The translations under genes were made by a program, and so were the position numbers. The notes beneath the pieces are model-generated. The model was not told where the DNA came from, made no database searches, and saw only the letters and a list, made by a program, of their open reading frames with translations. Shown one piece after another: positions 58,848 to 64,000 of a DNA stretch of 64,000 nucleotides. The stretch is from Fratercula arctica (Eukaryota > Chordata > Aves > Charadriiformes > Alcidae): assembly GCA_947846985.1 (NCBI GenBank), contig CANTUZ010000002.1, positions 126,628,889 through 126,692,888 of the forward strand, given 5' to 3'. Numbering within the stretch: position 1 is the stretch's first letter; every line of letters starts with the position of its first letter.

Positions 58848-59005
58848 CCCCTCATTTTACCTATGAAGAAACTGAAGTGCAGAGGGAGAAGGAGCTTTCT
58901 CCAAAATGAGCCAGTTCGGCACTCTCCCTATTGTCTGAGGCTGAGAAGTGACTAAGAGAAGTCATTAGTGAGAGCTGAAATACAAACACACCAATATTCT
59001 TAACA
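58848..59005 (+). repeat. MIR-like SINE relic
   Basis: Block 1 (about 58848-58912) has CCCTCATTTTACCTATGAAG, then AAACTGAAGTGCAGAGGGAG, then CTCCAAAATGAGCCAG. It parallels the MIR core and 3' part ('ccccattttacagatgaggaaactgaggcacagag', 'gcccaaagtcacacag'). Block 2 (about 58947-58990) has GTCATTAGTGAGAGCTGAAA and TACAAAC, parallel to 'cacagctagtaagtggcagagctgggattcaaac'. An insertion or diverged stretch separates the blocks. This is an old tRNA-derived SINE, inactive. Confidence 0.6.
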
Positions 59006-62000
59006 CGACCCTCAGTTTTCACATTTCTCACTCACCTCCCCTTAAATTAAACTTTTGTTAATGGCTTTTCTCTTCCTGTATATAACCACATTTTGCCTCT
59101 TCAACTAATACAAATGAAACAGAACTAAACCAAAGTTTTATGCAAATGCTGATAAGGTGGAGCAATTATCAGGGCAAGATAGAAGGAGGAGGAGCAGAAG
59201 TGAACCTGTCTGTCCAGGAGTCTGGCAGCAGAGGCATTTTGCTGCCCACTTGCCTATTCCCAAAGCCAGCCTTGCTAGAAGATGTTGTATAAGCCCCAGC
59301 TCATAACAGTAGATTGATCTTCTTAGATATTCCAAGAGTAAGTTTGGATGCATCTTCCTCGCGTAGGTGCACTCCTCTGCACAACTCATAGGTATGATCC
59401 ATTGACTGGTCCTGGTCCATATTCAGGACCATACTCAGAAACATGACATTGGCTTCTTTCTGGTCCTTGTGTCTGTGTTACTTTCCCATGGAAACCAGGA
59501 TCTAGGGGAAGACAGCAAGATGACCTCTTCATTCCTGGGTCTTGTTCTAACACACATTTGGATGCAGGATTTGGACTCGAACTCGAAAGTGCTCTGAGAT
59601 CTTGCAGTTTAAATATTCCACTCGTGAACAAGAGGAGCTTTAATAGAGCATGATGGTATTTGTACTCACAGTTCCCCCAACCCTTTCCCAGCCTGGACTA
59701 GCAAGAAGCCCCAGGCTCCAGATACATGTTGTCCCTTGACTCTTCTCCCCACAGGCTGTCCCCACCTGAAGCTGCTTCCTCCTGGGCTGGTGGGGCAGAA
59801 GGACTGGGGGCACAAAGTATGGCAAAAGAATGTACCGTGGAGGTTGGGCCTTGCAGTCTGTGGTTAATTGGGCACATTTTGAATGCCTTTGACATTCTAA
59901 ATATAAATCTGTTATCTCCAAAGGTGTGGTCCGTGTTGGAAGGTCCACAACAGTTTTAGATCGTCTTGACAAAATGCTTCTAAAACTCAACTAAAACTAA
60001 AAATTTCTTTGATAAAGCAAGATTGAGACAGCTACCTTCTTTATGGGCAGTCTTGGTGAGGTTACACTATTTGTATTAATCTTTGTCTTTGATGATTGTG
60101 TACCTGACCAAAGGTTGGAGAAGGAATAAAAAAAAAAGTAAGTACATCCGATTTTTATCCCACTATTTAGATTAAGTTCTCGCAGCCCTGCTATTTCATT
60201 TCAGCAGACTCAGTTCGGTTCTAATAAAAGCATGAATTCTTGTATTAGAAAGCTTTTTTTCCTTAGAATAGTTGACTATTAAATTCCCTTTCTTATAACA
60301 GTAGTGTGGGATATTTTACTGGTTTGCACAACTGAGAGCTACCTCTCCATATAAAAAACAGTTGCCTGTTTGTACATATAGGTGTGCATGTATGTACATA
60401 AATTAGAAAGCTGCAGCTCTGCATAACAGCTTTATGTGGACTTGGATTAGTAGATCTAAATCTTTTACATATAAATATCATCTGGGCATTGTCATATTAA
60501 ATATTTAATACCTTCTGGAAGGAGCTAGTTCTAAAATGAATAGTATATAAAGAGAAATACGTTAAGTTACAGTTTAAAGATAAAGTCATTACTTCCTATC
60601 ATTAGGCACGGTTACTTTGTATCTCAAATGCAGTATGTCACACTTGTATTTTCAAAGCTGGCTTTATTGTTGTCATAGGGCTACTAAGAAAAAGGAGGTA
60701 AAAATGCACGGTAACTATCCAGAGGATTTATCCATACCTGTATTCTTATGTCAAAGTTGGCTGTAGGTTTCAAACAGTTTTCTCATGAATGCAATCCCCA
60801 AAACATTATTAGAAATGAAAGGAAGCACTTCATTTTCAGCCTTGAAGACTGTATGTCTTTAAACAAAATTTAAAAATTTAAACTAAACAAAATGCATACC
60901 TAGTTATTTAAAACATGCAAACTATTCTGTGGCCAGAAAAGGAATTTATTTTCCCATGGCACAACAGAACAACATTTTTTTTTTAATTAATTCATAATCA
61001 GTAAAGCATTCCTGTCTAAAACAAGTTGGCAGATTTTTGTTTATAGTTTCAACAAAGAATGGATGTTGTTTTCATCAAAGGCTCCTCAACATGTAGAACC
61101 AGGCGGTACAGCAGATGCTACTGCGTCTTCATATTGAATTTAAATTTTGAAATAAAGATGAACTTTGGTTACACATTCTTTTGTGTCAGAAATCACCCCT
61201 AAGCTCTTCCTCTGAGCCTCCCCTTCCCAGCCCTCCTTGTGAGGCGGTGGCGCTCACTGTGGGCCTGTCCCAGTTAGCACTTGCTGCTTGATATGCATAT
61301 GGGTAGCCACCACCTAGAGCGGCTCGTTCTAGTATTAGGAACTGGTAATGCAGGCCATTTAAAAGAGAGAATGACACAACAGCCTAGCCTAGGATCAGAG
61401 AATAAATAGTAAAAAATGTACAATGCTATACATTCCCTCACAGATATTAGGAAGACTAATGTAAACACTGTTGAATTTCATTGATCTGGGACTTTATAAC
61501 CAAACCACGGTAATTTTCCCTGTACTGTCCATCCAAAGGACACTGTAAAGAGAATGTAGAAATAACATATGGTTGGACATTTTTTCACAGTACAATATAA
61601 ATACTGTGCTGTACCGCCTCAAGCCTTACTTTGGACAGTGGCAAATATTACAATTGGGCCTAACAGGGAAAGAGACAGTAGGGATGTTCAGTGGGAATAA
61701 GCAGGGCCGAAGTTAATTATGTGTCTTGTTTGATTTGCAGATCTCATTGAGATTTCTTCTTTTACTTCCTGCAAGTCAAAACTGATTATGCACTGTGCTG
61801 TGATTTGATGAAGACTCGGACCACAGCAAGGCTGGCAGTCAGGTAGCCAACGCTGTCGTAAGCAGCCAGCTGCTGCAAGCACCCTATCTTTTCAGGGTGA
61901 AGCTGGATCCATCTCAGGGATCTTTCCCAAAGTCACCGCTTTCCTCCTTTTATTTTCCCGAGCCCCCAAACACATGGCTTCTTAGGAAACATCTGTGGTT

Positions 62001-62360
62001 GTGCATCTCCTGCAGTTGCTGCCTCAAGGCGTAGGTGACATTACTTCCTCTCTCTTTGCTCAGAGTTCCCTCCAAAGATGCATTTTCTTAAAACTCTCTT
62101 ACCTTCCTGCCTAGCTTTGAGTTCTGTTATTCCAGCCTCCTTTCTTGGTTCACCAAGGATCCCTCTTGATTTGCACTCAATTACCATTTCGGAGTATACT
62201 CACAGGCATTAGACAATGGCTCCAGAAAGCGTTCATCCACCTAGAGGTAGGAGACTTGTGCCAAGGAGGCAACTTCCACCGGAGGTGCAAGGGAATTAAG
62301 TATCCAATTAGAGGGGGCCCATCTCTCAATTTTCCTTTGTTTCTCTCCCTTTTGTTCCAG
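59006..62360. other. Non-coding DNA, no gene seen
   Basis: 59140-59960 is GC-richer, with overlapping frames (for example 59640-59990, -, 116 codons) that match no family. 60000-61180 is plain AT-rich. 61190-61330 is a small GC-richer patch. Nothing here can be named. Confidence 0.5.
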
Positions 62361-62383
62361 AATACACTCCTGAGGAGTGTATT
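62361..62383. repeat. Near-perfect 23-bp palindrome, 11-bp arms
   Basis: AATACACTCCT, then a single G, then AGGAGTGTATT. The arms are exact reverse complements. It could form a cruciform or act as a symmetric binding site. Confidence 0.9.
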
Positions 62384-62574
62384 ATACTGATTGAGGAGAA
62401 ACAGAAAGCACATCTCATCCTCCATTTCTTCAAGCAGAAGGGTGATAATCAGCAGTTCTGCTGCTCCTCCCTAAAAGTATTTGCTTGAGGAGAGGTATGG
62501 CACTGGCTGGGCTGACTTTTTTCTGAAGTGTTAGTGTGTGTGCACTGTGCTGTGTAAGCACTCTGCTAAATAGA
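62384..62574. other. Non-coding DNA, no gene seen
   Basis: Nothing recognised. Confidence 0.45.
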
Positions 62575-62660
62575 TAAACCAAGATACAGAAAATGTTCAG
62601 TAACTTGCCCAAGGCTATATGGCAATTCAATAACAATGCTGGGAATTAAAAACTAGGTTG
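62575..62660 (+). repeat. MIR-like SINE relic
   Basis: The string TTCAGTAACTTGCCCAAGGC is nearly identical to the MIR core 'gttaagtaacttgcccaaggtc'. It is followed in register by TGGCAATTCAATAACAATGC and TGGGAATTAAAAACTAGGT, which parallel 'agctagtaagtggcagagctgggatttgaacccaggt'. This is the clearest MIR relic in the window. Confidence 0.75.
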
Positions 62661-64000
62661 AAGTTTTTCAGAAAGAAGTACTTTCTCACAGGAAAAGAAG
62701 GCATTTATCAACACTCCTGGGGAAAGAGGAAAATTGTGAGTTCTTGAAGTGCTTCATTTTTGCAAAGTAGTTCCTGAACAATGCTAGACTTTTGAAAAAT
62801 AGCTTGTTCCAGAACTGGAAATTATTAGCTAGAAGTGGAAACATACTAATAATCAGTTCAGAGGTATTGTGGATGAAATTAAGCAACATCCCTAACGATT
62901 CTCAGTCAAATACTGAAGATAGCACAACCTGAAAATCTTCAAGTTTTCATGGAAATACATTACTGTTATTGGTGGGTTGTTTGGTTTTTTTCTTTTCCCA
63001 AGACCATGGCCCAAAACCAGAAGGCTTGACTCAAGACGAGGACGCAGGAGTGCGTTTCCTCTGGATGCACATGTGGCCCCAGCAGAGGCGGCGGGAGTTT
63101 GCCCCATCCCAGTCCTCCACCCAGTTTCAGTTTCCAGTTTCCACCCTACGCACAAAGCTCAGGTATTCACTGCCTTCCTCTTCCAATTTTGAACAAGAAA
63201 ATCGTAATGTTTCAAATTCGCCATGGCTACTTCACCAACAATGCATTTGGGAAACGGTCTCTACCTATATTGAGTGCGTTTACACAAGGATGAGCTCCTG
63301 TAGCCAGAGCAGCAGGCAGCTGCTCTCACCCTGCTTGGGGCAGCACGTGTGCTTGCTGTGAGAGAGAACCTATCACAGTGTCTCCTTTTAATTTTGGGGG
63401 GCCTTGGGAGGCCCACCACCTTATGAAGCTGACACCTTCACCCAGCCACAGGAGGCTGCTCCAGACAGATGTTTGACAGGCACAGCCACAGCTGTCAGCG
63501 GTTAGGGGAAGCCTCCGCTTCTGGTTCTCTCCAGTACAGGAGAGAAGCTGGTCCCTCCTCACGTGATTTCTCTCCAACGCGTAAAGAGGTCTGGCTCCCT
63601 GGTAAAGCTAATGAGAACACTTTGTGGCTGGGCTGACGGTGATTTAGAGTTTGTCTTTCTACTACAGTGACACGTAAATAAAGCCAGAGCCTTCATCTTT
63701 CTCCCATTTTGTATATTCACATAAGCTCTGGGTAAAGGAGCTTATCAATTTTAAAGGGACACTTTCTTTTTTTTTAAAAGGGTAACAAACCTTTTAAAGT
63801 TACAGTACATTCAGTTCCATTTTAAATTAGGACTTTTAGACAGCATTCCTGATCAACTCTCGTTGTCGTAACAGGCTTAATCCGTTTAAAGTATGAACCA
63901 GAGATGCATTCCTTACATTTGGAAATAAATTACTGAACAAGCTTTATAGCAAATATAATTCAGTTCAATGCTATGGCTTAATGAAGAAGTAGCAAAAGAA
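62661..64000. other. Non-coding DNA, no gene seen
   Basis: 63000-63600 is slightly GC-richer, with overlapping frames on both strands. The + frame at 62969-63361 starts at TTG and has no domain. The final 400 bp are AT-rich. No repeat family recognised. Confidence 0.5.

Noticed and set aside
59560..59600. GGACTCGAACTCGAAAG as a tRNA B-box or tRNA-derived SINE
   Set aside because: The B-box consensus is imperfect, and no A-box or cloverleaf pairing could be found.
62969..63361. 130-codon + frame
   Set aside because: Starts at TTG and is a GC-richer chance frame with overlapping alternatives.
1..64000. CRISPR arrays, tRNA or rRNA genes, prokaryotic operons
   Set aside because: No regularly spaced repeats, no cloverleaf-forming sequence and no rRNA-like blocks were seen; the repeat content is vertebrate.

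Overview
The window looks like non-coding DNA from a bird. It carries several 5'-truncated CR1 LINE copies whose 3' ends show the CR1 signature: a variant of the ATTCTATG octamer array next to a 'CCTTCCAACC'-type block. It also holds a thin background of much older amniote repeats (MIR-like and L3/CR1-like pieces). Overall repeat density is low and most of the sequence is AT-rich, as in avian gene deserts and long introns. A crocodilian or turtle is less likely but not excluded. I could not identify species, chromosome or neighbouring gene.

I found no protein-coding exon that I can support. The longest ATG-started open frame is 161 codons (57004-57489, +). It and the other open frames look like chance or GC-rich shadows, apart from a piece of the CR1 reverse-transcriptase ORF inside one LINE copy. 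No tRNA, rRNA, CRISPR array, operon or intact mobile element was seen.

Layout: 1-4000 is unremarkable AT-rich DNA. 4.0-11.0 kb holds a short CR1, a TATG microsatellite, a G-rich tract, a 13-bp inverted repeat and a 630-bp CR1. 11-14 kb contains a 24-bp perfect palindrome and a related palindrome 1 kb away. 19.8-21.0 kb is AT-rich with homeodomain/POU-like motifs. 23.25-24.92 kb is a GC-rich island around a 665-bp CR1. 24.95-26.5 kb is very AT-rich and regulatory in character. 27-38 kb is mostly plain, with homopolymers and one CAAA repeat. 38.7-43.9 kb is the most structured part: C-, G-, A- and T-tracts, two CpG-dense pockets (39.0-39.23 and 42.47-42.67 kb), a 12-bp inverted repeat, and a strong splice-acceptor-like site at 43531. 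44-50 kb has an L3-like relic, a RUNX/E-box composite and a CpG-dense candidate terminal exon (49617-49956). 50-64 kb is ordinary, with a tiny CR1 end, MIR/L3-like relics and one 23-bp hairpin.

No genes can be said to work together here. The best reading is a regulatory or intronic landscape. The most checkable oddities are the paired E-box-centred palindromes, the CpG-dense pockets in AT-rich DNA, and two exon-like blocks that RNA data could confirm or dismiss.
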